A stretch of 64,000 nt of DNA from Arboricoccus pini (GTDB taxonomy: Bacteria > Pseudomonadota > Alphaproteobacteria > Geminicoccales > Geminicoccaceae). Positions 34,382-43,656 of the stretch are shown here, one piece after another. The notes below the pieces were generated by a model. It did not search any database, was not told the origin of the DNA, and worked only from the letters and a program-made list of their open reading frames with translations. The stretch covers positions 1 to 64,000 of the forward strand of contig NZ_FYEH01000016.1 of the NCBI RefSeq assembly GCF_900187945.1, read 5' to 3'. The translations under genes and the position numbers were made by a program. The first letter of the stretch is position 1, and each line of letters begins with the position of its first letter.

Positions 34382-34697
34382 TCTCCCGCATTGGCATAAG
34401 CCGGCCCCATCGGGCGCGGCCGTCCAAGTATAGCGGCTGGCCCGGCGCGCGTCGCCCGGCGTCGCTCACCCTGACTGGAGCATGGCTGTGACACCAGCCC
34501 AGATCGTTGGGGGCTCGGCCGCACATTGCAGCCGTGATCTTGCAAAGGAACCTAGGCCATGCGGCGGATAGCTTGGATGCCGCGCTTGAAACACGCCGGC
34601 CGTGGGGGCCGCTACGTCACCAGTTGGACATCGACGGCCGGTCAGATCGTGCCGGAATGACTCGAGGCGCTGGCCGGCCCTCAGGAGCGGCGGTGGA
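34382..34697. other. Intergenic stretch with no supported gene
   Basis: 316 bases between two minus-strand genes. A 33-codon plus-strand frame at 34559-34660 follows AAAGGAA but has no similarity I recognise. Nothing else of note is visible. Confidence 0.35.
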
Positions 34698-36668
34698 TCA
34701 GCGCGTGCAGCAAGCCGCATGGCGGCTGGCGCCGTTGGTCTGCGCTGGGAGATCCATGCAGGGATTTTGGTCGAAGAAGCCGCTCGGGACCAGTTTAAAG
34801 CCGGTCGTGATCACCGGCTGGACGGGGAAATCCTCCGGGCGCGGCTGGTGGTGCAGGCCAAAGACGTGCCAGGCTACGATGTCCTGGCCAGCCAGCGGCC
34901 GATCCTTGGCTACATAGCTGGGCAGGCCTTCCTCGCCCGTGGAATGGTTCACATAGTCGCCGGTCGGATAGCGTTCCTCGGGGTCGAAGGCGGTGACCCA
35001 GAGCTGCTTCTGCATGAAAGCGGCCCGCTTGCCCGAATAGGAGCGGGGCTGGAAGAAGGGAGTGAGCGCGTCGCCCGCATGCAGCTTGTAGCCGGTGGGC
35101 TCGCCCACTTGGTTGAGCTTGTTCGGGTTGATGAACTTCCAACTGCGCATCGTCGCCTGATTGATCGTTCGTTGCGCCTCCGATTCACGCTCCAGTACGC
35201 GGCCTTGTTGATAGAAGGCGTTGCCCCACGGATTGGTCGGTCCCTCGGGCTCGGCGAAGGTTTCGAGCTCGACCACGGAGTTGCACTCGCCATCGATCGC
35301 CAGATCCATGCGCACGCAGAAGGCGTGCTGGTGGATCTGGCCCTGCACGCCCGGCACGACCTCCTGGGCGTATTTGTCCTTCTGGCCCGGCTGGCTGGCC
35401 GCCGTGTTGATCATGCCGGTGGCCTTCATCTCGAACTCGATGGTGCCATCCAGATAGAGATACCAATATGAGCCATACTCGTAATTGCCGACCGTCGAGA
35501 TCGAGGAGATGACAAGGCGTCGGTTGCGGCGCACCTCGGCGCGCTCTGTGCGAAAATCCGTGTGCTTCCAGAGGATACCCGCATCCTCCTCGTGGATGCA
35601 GATCGCATTGTCGATCTTGTAGGGATTGCCCGACATGTCGTTCAGCCAGGCATCCAGATACTGGATGGCGCCAAGGCAATCGCAGCCGAGCGTCAAGGGG
35701 TTCGCCAGGGAGCCCAGGCCGTACTCGCCGATGTCGAAGACGTTCTTGCGGAAATGGCCGCCGTTGGGCGAACCGTAGGGTACCACCATCTCGGCCAGCG
35801 AGAGGCGATAGAAGGTGGGCCTCCCGTCATAGCGTAGATCGTGCAGTGTCAAGCCCTCGCGCGCATTGAAGCCGATCAGTACTTGCCATTTGTGCCAGGT
35901 GATCACCCGCCCATCCAAGGCGAAGCTGACCCCTTCGGGCTGGACGATGTCGATGGGCTTGAGCGTCTCGACCGTCTTGGTCTGAAAGCGGGTCTCGTAA
36001 TTATATTCGGTCGTCGGTACCGGGACCACGCCATGGTCGTCGACGCGCAGGATCTCCCAGGTCTTGATGTCGAGGACGGCGCAGATGCCCTCCAGGGGAT
36101 GGGCGTAGAGATTATCGTCCTCGCGCATCCGCACCCAGGCGAACGTATGGCAAAGATGGCGGCCTTCCTCGCCCGGCAGCCCGAAGCTGCCGGCCGACCA
36201 GGGATCGACGCAGACCAGGCTCATGTCGGTGACGCCACGCTGGGCGCAGGCCGCGATGAAGGCCGGATCGGCCTTCACGACGTCCTCGATCTTGACGAAC
36301 TCCTCGAGCTTGATCATCGGCCGGGCGGTCGGCAGATGGCTGAGCCCGGTGACTTCGCCAAGGTCGAGCGAGACGGTCAGCCGGTAGACACCGATCTTGC
36401 CGGCGCGAAACACATTGACCCTGGCCTGGCGGGCAAAGGCGTGGCCCTGCCGGAAGGCGCGCACCTCGGCCTTTGGCGGCTCCAGCAGCTCGATGGTTTC
36501 GAAATGGAAGGGGCCGTCCAGCTCGAGATGGCCCCGGACGATTTCTGCCGCTCGCGCGATCTCGGCAGGCGTCAATGGCTCCAGGGGGTGCCTCGGCGCC
36601 GCGACCTCCGGAATGTCCCCGGCACAGCAGCCGCGCGCTGTCGCGACGACGACATCTTCATCCAGCAT
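34698..36668 (-). CDS. Copper-containing primary amine oxidase
   Basis: A 656-residue copper amine oxidase that converts primary amines, O2 and water to aldehyde, ammonia and H2O2. The topaquinone precursor Tyr lies in TVGNYEYGSYW; copper ligands are the HxH of GQIHQHAFCVRMD and a late His in HVFGLHHQPRPEDFP; the catalytic base region YAHPLEGICAVLD is present. It has no signal peptide, so it is likely cytoplasmic as in Arthrobacter enzymes. ATG 36668 has GGAGG seven bases upstream and is preferred over GTG 36680. It is followed downstream by nothing co-directional for 316 bases; an AEC transporter lies upstream on the same strand. Confidence 0.95.
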   Translation of the reverse strand: MLDEDVVVATARGCCAGDIPEVAAPRHPLEPLTPAEIARAAEIVRGHLELDGPFHFETIELLEPPKAEVRAFRQGHAFARQARVNVFRAGKIGVYRLTVSLDLGEVTGLSHLPTARPMIKLEEFVKIEDVVKADPAFIAACAQRGVTDMSLVCVDPWSAGSFGLPGEEGRHLCHTFAWVRMREDDNLYAHPLEGICAVLDIKTWEILRVDDHGVVPVPTTEYNYETRFQTKTVETLKPIDIVQPEGVSFALDGRVITWHKWQVLIGFNAREGLTLHDLRYDGRPTFYRLSLAEMVVPYGSPNGGHFRKNVFDIGEYGLGSLANPLTLGCDCLGAIQYLDAWLNDMSGNPYKIDNAICIHEEDAGILWKHTDFRTERAEVRRNRRLVISSISTVGNYEYGSYWYLYLDGTIEFEMKATGMINTAASQPGQKDKYAQEVVPGVQGQIHQHAFCVRMDLAIDGECNSVVELETFAEPEGPTNPWGNAFYQQGRVLERESEAQRTINQATMRSWKFINPNKLNQVGEPTGYKLHAGDALTPFFQPRSYSGKRAAFMQKQLWVTAFDPEERYPTGDYVNHSTGEEGLPSYVAKDRPLAGQDIVAWHVFGLHHQPRPEDFPVQPVITTGFKLVPSGFFDQNPCMDLPAQTNGASRHAACCTR

Positions 36669-36776
36669 CGCATCCTCCACCCCGATGAACGCCGCAGACC
36701 CTGCCGCGACGGCCTTCCTTCATCTTTCAGTCAGACAAAAAGATGAAGCAAAAGCGGTGCCAGGAACGGGCAGATT

Positions 36777-37712
36777 TCAAGCGGCCCAGGCGAGATAAAA
36801 GCTGATCGTCAAGACGGAGGCGATCGTCGAGGCAAGCACAACGTTGGAGGTGACGCCGGCCTCGCGACCGTAGAATTCGGCCAGCATGAAGGGGCCCGTC
36901 CCGGTCGGCAGTGCCGCCAGCAGGACGGCCGTGTGGGCAAGCAAGGGCGACAGGCCGAACACAGTGGTCGCGAGCACCCAGGTGGCAATCGGCTGCAGGA
37001 CGAGCTTGAAGCCGACGAGGAGGGCAGCCCCGCTGATATCCTGTCCTTGCCTCTCCCGCTTGGCCGCCAGGAAGAGGCCCAGCGCCACCAGCGCGCAAGG
37101 CGAGGCGGCCCCGCCCAGGAGCTTTAAGAAGCTTTCCGCCGGTGCCGGGACGCTCAGGCCGGCGAGCGGGACGATGGCGCCCAGGACCGGGGCGACGAGC
37201 AGGGGATTGCGGCCAAGCGAGGCTCCCACCTTCATGAAGAGATGGGCAGGCCGCCTTTCGCTCTGCAGCCCCGTCTCTATCAGGATGATGGCGACCGCGA
37301 AGAGGAGGCAGACCGTGATGATGGTGGCGATCATGGTGGGCGCCAGCGCCTCTTGCCCGAGGGTCAAGAAGACCAGGGGAAAGCCGATGAAGCCGGTATT
37401 GGCGTAGCCGGCGTTGAGCCCGTCGATGGCGGCATCCGCCAGATGCCGAGGCCGATGCAGCCGGACGAATACGGTCAAGCAGAAGACGAGGGTGGAACCG
37501 AGCCCGAAAGCCAGGATGAAGCCGGGCTGCCAGACGTCGCTCCAGCGCGTGTGGGCGACGATGTCGAAGAGCAGGGCCGGGAGGGCCAGATAGACCACGA
37601 AGCGGTTGAGTTCCGTCGTGGCGCCCGGTCCGAGCACGCCCGTCCGGCGGGCCAGCCAGCCGGCGAAGATCAGCGCGAAGATGGGCAGGATGATGGTGAA
37701 CGTCGAGAGCAT
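36777..37712 (-). CDS. AEC-family (auxin efflux carrier-like) transporter
   Basis: A 311-residue protein with ten hydrophobic segments in two groups of five. FVVYLALPALLFDIVAHT, NAGYANTGFIGFPLVFLTLG (the N-x-G-F-x-G-x-P turn) and ALPTGTGPFMLAEFYG are characteristic. Members carry malate, malonate or other carboxylates. It is divergent from a LysR gene 95 bases away, the usual arrangement for LysR-controlled acid transporters. It may form a unit with the amine oxidase gene about 110 bases downstream. Confidence 0.88.
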   Translation of the reverse strand: MLSTFTIILPIFALIFAGWLARRTGVLGPGATTELNRFVVYLALPALLFDIVAHTRWSDVWQPGFILAFGLGSTLVFCLTVFVRLHRPRHLADAAIDGLNAGYANTGFIGFPLVFLTLGQEALAPTMIATIITVCLLFAVAIILIETGLQSERRPAHLFMKVGASLGRNPLLVAPVLGAIVPLAGLSVPAPAESFLKLLGGAASPCALVALGLFLAAKRERQGQDISGAALLVGFKLVLQPIATWVLATTVFGLSPLLAHTAVLLAALPTGTGPFMLAEFYGREAGVTSNVVLASTIASVLTISFYLAWAA

Positions 37713-37807
37713 GTCAAAGCCGATCGTCTTTGGAGATGGCAGACTAGGCGCCCGCTATGATATCATCCAATGCTGTTTTCCGGCTCCACTCATGCCGATT
37801 TGGTATC
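37713..37807. promoter_or_regulatory. Divergent AEC-LysR control region
   Basis: This 95-base gap holds a 10-base palindrome ATGATATCAT (37757-37766) and a related GGTATCATG close to the LysR start (about 37802-37810). Both carry TATCAT. LysR regulators commonly bind such spaced half-sites between their gene and the target; a T-N11-A match was not rigorously searched. Confidence 0.4.
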
Positions 37808-38713
37808 ATGCTCGACATCCGACAGATGCGCTATTTCGTGGCCCTCGCCGAGACGCTGCATTTCGGGCGCGCGGCGCAGCGCCTGCATATCAGCCAGCCG
37901 CCCCTCAGCCGGCAGATCTCGGCGCTCGAGAAAGAGCTGGGCGTCAGTCTCCTGGAACGTCACTCTCGGCATGCGACGCTGACCCATGCCGGCCGCCGTT
38001 TCCTGGACGACGCCCGCATCGTCCTGGCCTCCTTCGATCAGGCCTGCAAGAATGCAAGGCTGGCGCAACGGGGCGAGCTCGGCGAGCTTTCGATCGGCTT
38101 TATGATGCATGCCGCCCACACGGTCCTGCCGAGCTTGGCGCGGCGCTACATGGCAAGACACCCGCAGGTCCACCTCCAGCTGCGCGAGGTCATCCCGGGG
38201 ACCCTTGCCGATGCCACCCTGACCGGCCGTTTCGATGCCGCGATCATGTTCGACCCCGGTCCCATGCGCGGCCTAGAGGCGCACACCATTCATCGCGAGC
38301 ATCTGTGCCTGGCGCTGCATGCGGACCATCCTCTGGCCAGCCATGCCCTGATCCGCGCGGCAGACCTCAAGGGCGAGGACCTGATCGCGACACCGGCCGA
38401 GGTGGCGCCCAAGCTCTGGGAAGCGATAAGCGGGTATTGCCGCTCCGGTGGGTTCGAGCCCAGCGTCAAGCTCGAGGTTCAACTGCAGCAGACGATCGTC
38501 AGCCTCGTCGCCGAAGATTTGGGCGTCGCGTTGGTACCGCAGTCGATGCACAAGCTGGGCATCGCCAACGTGCTCTTTCGCGAGCTCGACGATGCGCCGA
38601 TGATCGAGCATGTCCTTGTCTGGCAGCCGGGCAATCTCAATCCCGCGCTGCGGCCCTTCCTCGCAGCGGCGGGCATCGATCAGCCCAAAGGCCATGTTCC
38701 CGTCAATCCCTAG
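37808..38713 (+). CDS. LysR-family transcriptional regulator
   Basis: A 301-residue LysR protein. The winged helix (residues 1-60, MRYFVALAETLHFGRAAQRL and HISQPPLSRQISALEKE) is of the BenM/CatM-like class. The effector domain has GELSIGFMMHAAHTVLP at its start and SLVAEDLGVALVPQSM near its end. ATG 37808 is the only start that gives the standard MLDIRQMRYF beginning. It is divergent from the AEC transporter and is probably its regulator. Confidence 0.92.
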   Translation: MLDIRQMRYFVALAETLHFGRAAQRLHISQPPLSRQISALEKELGVSLLERHSRHATLTHAGRRFLDDARIVLASFDQACKNARLAQRGELGELSIGFMMHAAHTVLPSLARRYMARHPQVHLQLREVIPGTLADATLTGRFDAAIMFDPGPMRGLEAHTIHREHLCLALHADHPLASHALIRAADLKGEDLIATPAEVAPKLWEAISGYCRSGGFEPSVKLEVQLQQTIVSLVAEDLGVALVPQSMHKLGIANVLFRELDDAPMIEHVLVWQPGNLNPALRPFLAAAGIDQPKGHVPVNP

Positions 38714-39132
38714 ATGGAGGAGTCAGGTGTTCGCCCTGGCGCATCGCCGGTCGCACCCTGACGGCGGTGATCCGGGGCGGCGCGCGGCAGGCAGAGGAAG
38801 TCCGCATCCTCAATCTCGCTCCAGGTCATGGCCAGCCAGTAGCCCGGCTGCCCGGGGGGGAGGATGTCGAGCGGTGTATGAAAGCTGTGGCAAAGCATGA
38901 AAGGCGGGTGGCCGCCGCAGCCGTCATCGCCGCTGATCGATTGGCCCTGGCCGTCGACGCAGCCATAGAGGTGGAAATCCCGCTGGCAGAGCTCCGCCGC
39001 GTGGCGTATGGCCTCAAGTGGGCCGCTGAATGCCAGCAGCACGGGATAGTCCTTGCCGCGCAGTATATAATGGACGAGGCCGTTACCAGCCCTGGCCGAT
39101 CGCTCGACCGGCCGCAGGATTGTCTGGGACAA
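38710..39132 (-). CDS. Protein of unknown function (140 aa)
   Basis: A 140-residue frame with ordered-looking content: an N-terminal LRPVERSARAGNGLVHYILR then GKDYPVLLAFSGPLEAIRHAAELC, a glycine and histidine-rich middle GDDGCGGHPPFMLCHSFH, and DILPPGQPGYWLAMTWSE before a disordered tail. I do not recognise the family. It has three to four cysteines and no signal peptide. Its stop lies four bases from the LysR stop on the other strand. Coding is likely because the antisense frame is poor, but this is not certain. Confidence 0.55.
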   Translation of the reverse strand: MSQTILRPVERSARAGNGLVHYILRGKDYPVLLAFSGPLEAIRHAAELCQRDFHLYGCVDGQGQSISGDDGCGGHPPFMLCHSFHTPLDILPPGQPGYWLAMTWSEIEDADFLCLPRAAPDHRRQGATGDAPGRTPDSSI

Positions 39133-39206
39133 GTGCCTTCCTCCGTTATCACGGGCATCGAGGGCGTCCGATCATGTAAAGATGCGGCAAAAGAGTGAAG
39201 GTACCG

Positions 39207-39719
39207 TTAAGGCTGAGGCTTGTCGGCGTCGCCGCAGCCGAGAAGCCGGCGGATGCTCGCCAGCAACTGGGAAGGCGTGAACGGTTTGTGCATCACGATG
39301 TCGAATGGAAAGACGCTGTAGCGTTCCGCCAGCGCGTCGGGCCGGCCGGTGATGATGATCACAGGCGCGCCAGGATGCCGGGCGCGAAAATGCCGTGCCA
39401 CCTCGACACCGTCGCGACTACCCGGCATGTGAAAGTCGGTGACCAGGACGGCAAAGCGCTCGGGCGCTGCGTCGATGAGGGCGATCGCCTCCTCGCCATT
39501 GGCAGCCTCGTGGCAGTCAAAGCCCTCGAAACTCAACTCCTCGGTCACCATCAGGCGAATGAGGACTTCATCTTCCACCACGAGGACGGGTCCGATGGAC
39601 GTTGAATTTCTCCTTGAACTCTTAACGATCCGCTGCGCGTCGGAGACGAGGGTCGAGAGACCGTCGTCGCACCGGCCGCCAGCGTGGCCGCGTCGCCAAA
39701 TTTCCACCGCGGGGGACAT
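39207..39719 (-). CDS. Single-domain response regulator (CheY-like receiver)
   Basis: The C-terminal 120 residues form a receiver domain: VLVVEDEVLIRLMV (acidic pocket), the phospho-acceptor Asp in VLVTDFHMPGSRDG, the Thr in VIIITGRPDA and the Lys in IVMHKPFTP. There is no output domain. The start is unclear. ATG 39719 adds an atypical 45-residue arginine-rich lead without a ribosome site, while a strong AAGGAG (39609-39614) sits seven bases before an ACG at 39602 exactly where the domain should begin. The true protein may be about 131 residues from a non-AUG codon. No histidine kinase is adjacent. Confidence 0.8.
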   Translation of the reverse strand: MSPAVEIWRRGHAGGRCDDGLSTLVSDAQRIVKSSRRNSTSIGPVLVVEDEVLIRLMVTEELSFEGFDCHEAANGEEAIALIDAAPERFAVLVTDFHMPGSRDGVEVARHFRARHPGAPVIIITGRPDALAERYSVFPFDIVMHKPFTPSQLLASIRRLLGCGDADKPQP

Positions 39720-39846
39720 GGCCGCGACGCTGCCCGCCACCGCTACGAGTGAGTTAGGCCACCCCATACGCCGACGTCAGGCCCATCACTCGAAGGGCTT
39801 CCGGTTGTGAGGCCTGCTCGCGCGATTGTGAGGGGAGCATAGCAGC

Positions 39847-40617
39847 ATGGGAACGTCTCTCGATGCTCCGAATGACCGCATGAGCGATACCGTCTTTCCG
39901 CCGCCGGGCGTCGGCGGCCTCCGGCTCATCGGCGACGTGCATGGCGAGATAGAGCTTTTGGCGTCACGCCTCGACGAAGCGGACCGAATGGGCCTGGCGG
40001 TTCTTCTCCTGGGCGACCTCGTCGATCGCGGCCCGGACAGCGTCGCGGTGGTCCGGCTGGTTCTGGCGAGGGCTGAGGCGGGCATGCTCGACATGGTGCC
40101 GGGCAATCACGACGACAAACTCTGGCGCCACGTGGCCGGCCGCCCGGTCGACACCGATGGCGAGATCGGGCAGACCCTTGCGGCTTTTGCCAACGCGTTT
40201 GATGGTCAGGCTTTGCTCCGGCGCTTTGCGGCCTTCGTCGGAACCCGGCCGCTTTGGCGCCGCGTGGGTGATCTCTTCTGCGTCCATGCGGGCTTTGCGC
40301 CGGCCATGCTGGCGGAAAAATCGCCGCCGACCCTGCGCGATACGCCAGCGCGGCTGCGACCGCTGCGCCACACGGCGCTCTACGGTGCCGGGCCCATGAT
40401 CGGCGGCCGGGTCATGCGAAGCTATGACTGGATCGACACCATCCCCAACGGCCTCGTCGTCGTGATCGGCCACGACATCGTCTCGCGCCAGACGATCGTC
40501 ATGCGCGAGGGACGGGCAGGGGGCCGGCTGATCCATCTCGACACGGGCGCCGCCACTGGCGGCATTCTTTCCCATCTCGACATCGACATGCCATCTCAGA
40601 CCGGCAAGAAAGCCTGA
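39847..40617 (+). CDS. Metallophosphoesterase of the PPP serine/threonine phosphatase type
   Basis: A 256-residue phosphatase with the three PPP signatures GDVHGEIE, LGDLVDRGPDS and VPGNHDDKL, plus the later VIGHDIVSR and FCVHAGFAP histidines that complete the two-metal site. Bacterial members act on phosphoproteins or dinucleoside polyphosphates. It starts at ATG 39847 after GGGGAGC, and its last 22 bases overlap the 3' end of the kinase gene on the other strand. The single-domain response regulator is divergent from it. Confidence 0.9.
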   Translation: MGTSLDAPNDRMSDTVFPPPGVGGLRLIGDVHGEIELLASRLDEADRMGLAVLLLGDLVDRGPDSVAVVRLVLARAEAGMLDMVPGNHDDKLWRHVAGRPVDTDGEIGQTLAAFANAFDGQALLRRFAAFVGTRPLWRRVGDLFCVHAGFAPAMLAEKSPPTLRDTPARLRPLRHTALYGAGPMIGGRVMRSYDWIDTIPNGLVVVIGHDIVSRQTIVMREGRAGGRLIHLDTGAATGGILSHLDIDMPSQTGKKA

Positions 40618-41516
40618 AGCTCGGCCAGTGTGCCATAGGATTTCTGCGTGCCGCGTCGCGTGATCGAATGCGCGGCATAGCGGGCGGCCGTCTTCAGCGC
40701 GTCTTCGACCGGCAGGCCATCGCAGAGAAAATGCGCGAAGCTGCCGATGAAGGCATCGCCCGCACCTGTCGTGTCGACCGGCGTCACCTTCAAGGGTTCG
40801 ATGAACAGCGTACGGTCGGCCTCGAAGAGGAGCGCCCCCTTGCCGCCCATCGTGACGATGACGGTGCCGATGCCCTTGGCCATCAGCGATCGGGCGGCGG
40901 CCTCGGTGGACTCCCTGCTGTCCACCTTCATGCCCGAAAGGATGGCGAGCTCGGTCTCGTTTGGCACGAGGAAGCTCACGTCCTTGATGCGCTCGGGATC
41001 GAGGCTGTCGACGGCCGGGGCGGGGTTCAAGAGCGTGCGCACGCCAGCTTCCTTCGCCCAGGCGATGACGTGGTAGACGGTCTCGACCGGGATCTCCATC
41101 TGCATGAGAATAAGGTCGGCTTTGGCAAGCTCGGCCGCCGCTTTGTCGACGTCCTTGGGCTTCAGCTCGTTATTGGCCCCCTTGATGATGAGGATCGAGT
41201 TCTCGCCCGAGGGCTCGACGAAGATGGGGGCAACGCCACTCGAGAGGCCCTCGACGATGCCCACGTGCCGCGTGTCGATACCATTCGCCTTGAAATTCTC
41301 GAGCGTGGCCTTGCCGAACGTGTCGTCGCCCACCTTGGTTATCATGAGGACGTCGCTGCCGAGCCTTGCTGCCGCGACCGCCTGGTTGGCGCCCTTGCCG
41401 CCATGGCCCATCTCGAAGCGAGGCGCCTCCAGGGTCTCGCCAGCAACCGGCATGCGATCCAGGTAGGTGACAAGGTCCACCATGTTGCTGCCGACGACGG
41501 CGATGAGACCGGCCAT
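40596..41516 (-). CDS. Ribokinase-family sugar kinase (ribokinase or deoxyribokinase)
   Basis: A 306-residue PfkB kinase. The N-terminal GHGGKGANQAVAAARLG is the sugar-binding signature, and TPVDTTGAGDAFIGSFAH holds the catalytic Asp and anion hole; LLNPAPA and VPNETELAILSG are typical of ribokinase. It is the last gene of a sugar operon that also contains deoC and a mutarotase-like protein, so phosphorylation of 2-deoxyribose at O5 is at least as likely as ribose. The two kinases cannot be separated by eye. It ends antisense to the phosphatase gene. Confidence 0.9.
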   Translation of the reverse strand: MAGLIAVVGSNMVDLVTYLDRMPVAGETLEAPRFEMGHGGKGANQAVAAARLGSDVLMITKVGDDTFGKATLENFKANGIDTRHVGIVEGLSSGVAPIFVEPSGENSILIIKGANNELKPKDVDKAAAELAKADLILMQMEIPVETVYHVIAWAKEAGVRTLLNPAPAVDSLDPERIKDVSFLVPNETELAILSGMKVDSRESTEAAARSLMAKGIGTVIVTMGGKGALLFEADRTLFIEPLKVTPVDTTGAGDAFIGSFAHFLCDGLPVEDALKTAARYAAHSITRRGTQKSYGTLAELQAFLPV

Positions 41517-41528
41517 GTGCTTTATCCT

Positions 41529-42629
41529 TTAAAGCGCTTGAATGTGGGCCTGGGCCCTCTCGGCCATCGCGGCATCGAGATAGCCAAGCCTGACCTTGAA
41601 CCCCGCTGTGGCGTTGCCGGCCAGGCTGCGCACGTTGCCCTTGCGCTGCTCGGCGGCATAACCCTCGGGCTCGCAGGTCGAAGGCAGGGCGATGGCGCAG
41701 ACCGACTGGTCGCTATTGGCGAGGATCCAGCGGACCGTCTTGGGGAACTGGTCCGGATCATAGGCGATCGAGAAGCCGTCGCCTTCGCGTCGGCGCAGCA
41801 TGACATGGGTCAGCCCCAGCGTGTCCCGTCCCAAGCCCTCGAGATAGAAGCATTGCTCGGGATCATAGCGTTCGGGCTCGTCCAGGACGGCACTCCTGGA
41901 GGGATCTGCCGCGAGTTCGTCGATGAAGGCAAGGTAAGCGGGATTGGGACGCACATGCGCCGGCACGGCAAGGCGGACCCTGGTCCGCTCCGGTGTGAAG
42001 GGGGCTGGCTGGATGATCCGGCCGCCCGGCGCATAGGCGAAATTCACATGCGCCATGTACATGAGGTCCATGGGCTGGGCGGAGAGGTTGGTGACCTCGA
42101 GCTCGATCGTAAAGAGCGTCGAATCCGGGCGCAGCGTGACCCGCGGCCGGGCGGCGTAATGGGCGCCGAAGCCCATGACATATTCATAGAGTCCCGTGAC
42201 CGCGAGATAGGGGCCCTCGCCGTCATGACCGGTCTCGAGGCCGGCTTCGTCCATGGCGGCTGTCGCGAACTCGCCATGCGCCTCGTGATCGTCCTCAGGC
42301 GCCGGAACACCGTTGCGCAGAAGGCCGCTGTGGAAGGCAAAGCAGCCATAGGTCTCGGCGATCGAGCGGGCCGGTCGGGGGGCCTTGAACATGTTCTTCA
42401 TGGTGAGATCGACGCCATCGAAGATCGCGTCCCAGATGATCTGGCCCATGAAGGGCAGCACGACCAGATGGCCCCGGTCGTTGGCGATCTGGATGGCCTC
42501 GACGCCGGTCGGGTAGCGGAAGATCGATGCCCGCAGCCCTCGGGTCTGCAGAATGACGCGCGCATGCTCGTTGAAGAAGGTGCGCTCGAGCCTGACACTG
42601 GTAATCATGCCGCTGATCCAATCTCTCAT
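41529..42629 (-). CDS. DUF4432 aldose-epimerase-like protein
   Basis: A 366-residue protein with a galactose-mutarotase-like beta fold. Segments are VEAIQIANDRGHLVVLPFMGQIIWD, ETYGCFAFHSGLLRNG, and a middle HGEFATAAMDEAGLE with the catalytic-type histidine, then YMAHVNFAYAPGG. Proteins of this type occur in deoxyribose and pentose operons (DeoX/DeoM role), where they speed conversion of sugar anomers. ATG 42629 gives the natural start MRDWISGMIT; upstream frame to 42692 overlaps the permease gene. It is between the permease and the kinase. Confidence 0.8.
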   Translation of the reverse strand: MRDWISGMITSVRLERTFFNEHARVILQTRGLRASIFRYPTGVEAIQIANDRGHLVVLPFMGQIIWDAIFDGVDLTMKNMFKAPRPARSIAETYGCFAFHSGLLRNGVPAPEDDHEAHGEFATAAMDEAGLETGHDGEGPYLAVTGLYEYVMGFGAHYAARPRVTLRPDSTLFTIELEVTNLSAQPMDLMYMAHVNFAYAPGGRIIQPAPFTPERTRVRLAVPAHVRPNPAYLAFIDELAADPSRSAVLDEPERYDPEQCFYLEGLGRDTLGLTHVMLRRREGDGFSIAYDPDQFPKTVRWILANSDQSVCAIALPSTCEPEGYAAEQRKGNVRSLAGNATAGFKVRLGYLDAAMAERAQAHIQAL

Positions 42630-42666
42630 TCCTGTCGCCGGGCCACCCTTACCTTGAGCCGCCTTT

Positions 42667-43653
42667 CTAACGTCCTCTGGCGCGATATGCATTGAGGGCG
42701 ATGACGGCGATCAGGAAGGCGCCCCAGATGAAGTCGATCAGATGGTTGGAAAATCGCAGGATCTGGAAGCCTGAGGAGAGCAGCATCAAGGCGGTCACGG
42801 CGATCGTCACGCCAAGGACGCTGCCCCGCCCGCCGGCCGGATTGGTGCCGCCCAGAACCGCCACCAGCACCGCCTGCAGGAGATAGGACGTGCCATAGTC
42901 CGATTTCGCGGCGTTCGTGCGGCCCGAGAGGAGGATGCCGGCCATCGAGGCCAGCACGCCCGAGAGCATGTAGGAGAAAAGGATCATCCTGGCGTTGCGC
43001 AGGCCGGCGAAGACCGCGGCCTTGGGGTTGGTGCCGATCAGCATGAGCTTCACGCCAAAGCTGGTCCGGCTCAGCATGAAGGCGATCAGGAGTGCTACGA
43101 CGATGAAGATCAGGAGAGGCAGGGGCACGCCCAGGAGCTTGCCGTTGCCGATGAAGCCCCAGCCGGGCGGAAAGCCGACGATGGCCGGGCCGCCGGTCAG
43201 AACGACGGCGAAGCCGGTGAAGAGCTGGCCCGTGCCGAGTGTCGCCAGGATCGGCGTGATCTTGAGGCGCGAGATCAAGAGCCCGTTCAGTGTGCCGGCC
43301 AGAAGGCCGGTCGACATCGCGATGAGGACGGCCAAAGTGAGCCGGATCGCGGCGTAGGCCAGGCTGGCGTCCGGGGTGGCTGGCATGACTTTCAGGAAGA
43401 AGACGCCGGCCAGGATGCCCGAGAGGTTGGCGATGCCGACGACGGAGAGATCGATGCCGCCGGTCAGCATCGCGATCATCATGGCGATCGAGATGATGCC
43501 AAGTTCGGGCGCGATGAAGGCCAGCGATTCGAAATTATAGTAGCGCAGGAAGCGGGGGCTGGCCCAGCTCATCGCCAGGAAGACGATGAGCGTGATGATG
43601 ACCAGCTGGATGATCGTCTCGTGCGTCTTGGCGAAGCTCGTGATCTTCTGCAT
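42667..43653 (-). CDS. Sugar ABC transporter permease (RbsC type), second copy
   Basis: A 328-residue permease with about nine helices. GIISIAMMIAMLTGGIDLSVVGIANLSG and TPILATLGTGQLFTGFAVVLTGGP are the RbsC-family signatures, as are AAVFAGLRNARMILFSYMLSG (ATPase-contact loop) and VLGGTNPAGGRGSVLG. It differs clearly from the neighbouring copy, so the membrane part is a heterodimer. Only three bases separate it from that gene. Confidence 0.93.
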   Translation of the reverse strand: MQKITSFAKTHETIIQLVIITLIVFLAMSWASPRFLRYYNFESLAFIAPELGIISIAMMIAMLTGGIDLSVVGIANLSGILAGVFFLKVMPATPDASLAYAAIRLTLAVLIAMSTGLLAGTLNGLLISRLKITPILATLGTGQLFTGFAVVLTGGPAIVGFPPGWGFIGNGKLLGVPLPLLIFIVVALLIAFMLSRTSFGVKLMLIGTNPKAAVFAGLRNARMILFSYMLSGVLASMAGILLSGRTNAAKSDYGTSYLLQAVLVAVLGGTNPAGGRGSVLGVTIAVTALMLLSSGFQILRFSNHLIDFIWGAFLIAVIALNAYRARGR

Positions 43654-43656
43654 GGG

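Noticed and set aside
34602-36746. Long plus-strand frames across the amine oxidase
   Set aside because: The minus strand encodes a full copper amine oxidase with topaquinone and copper motifs.
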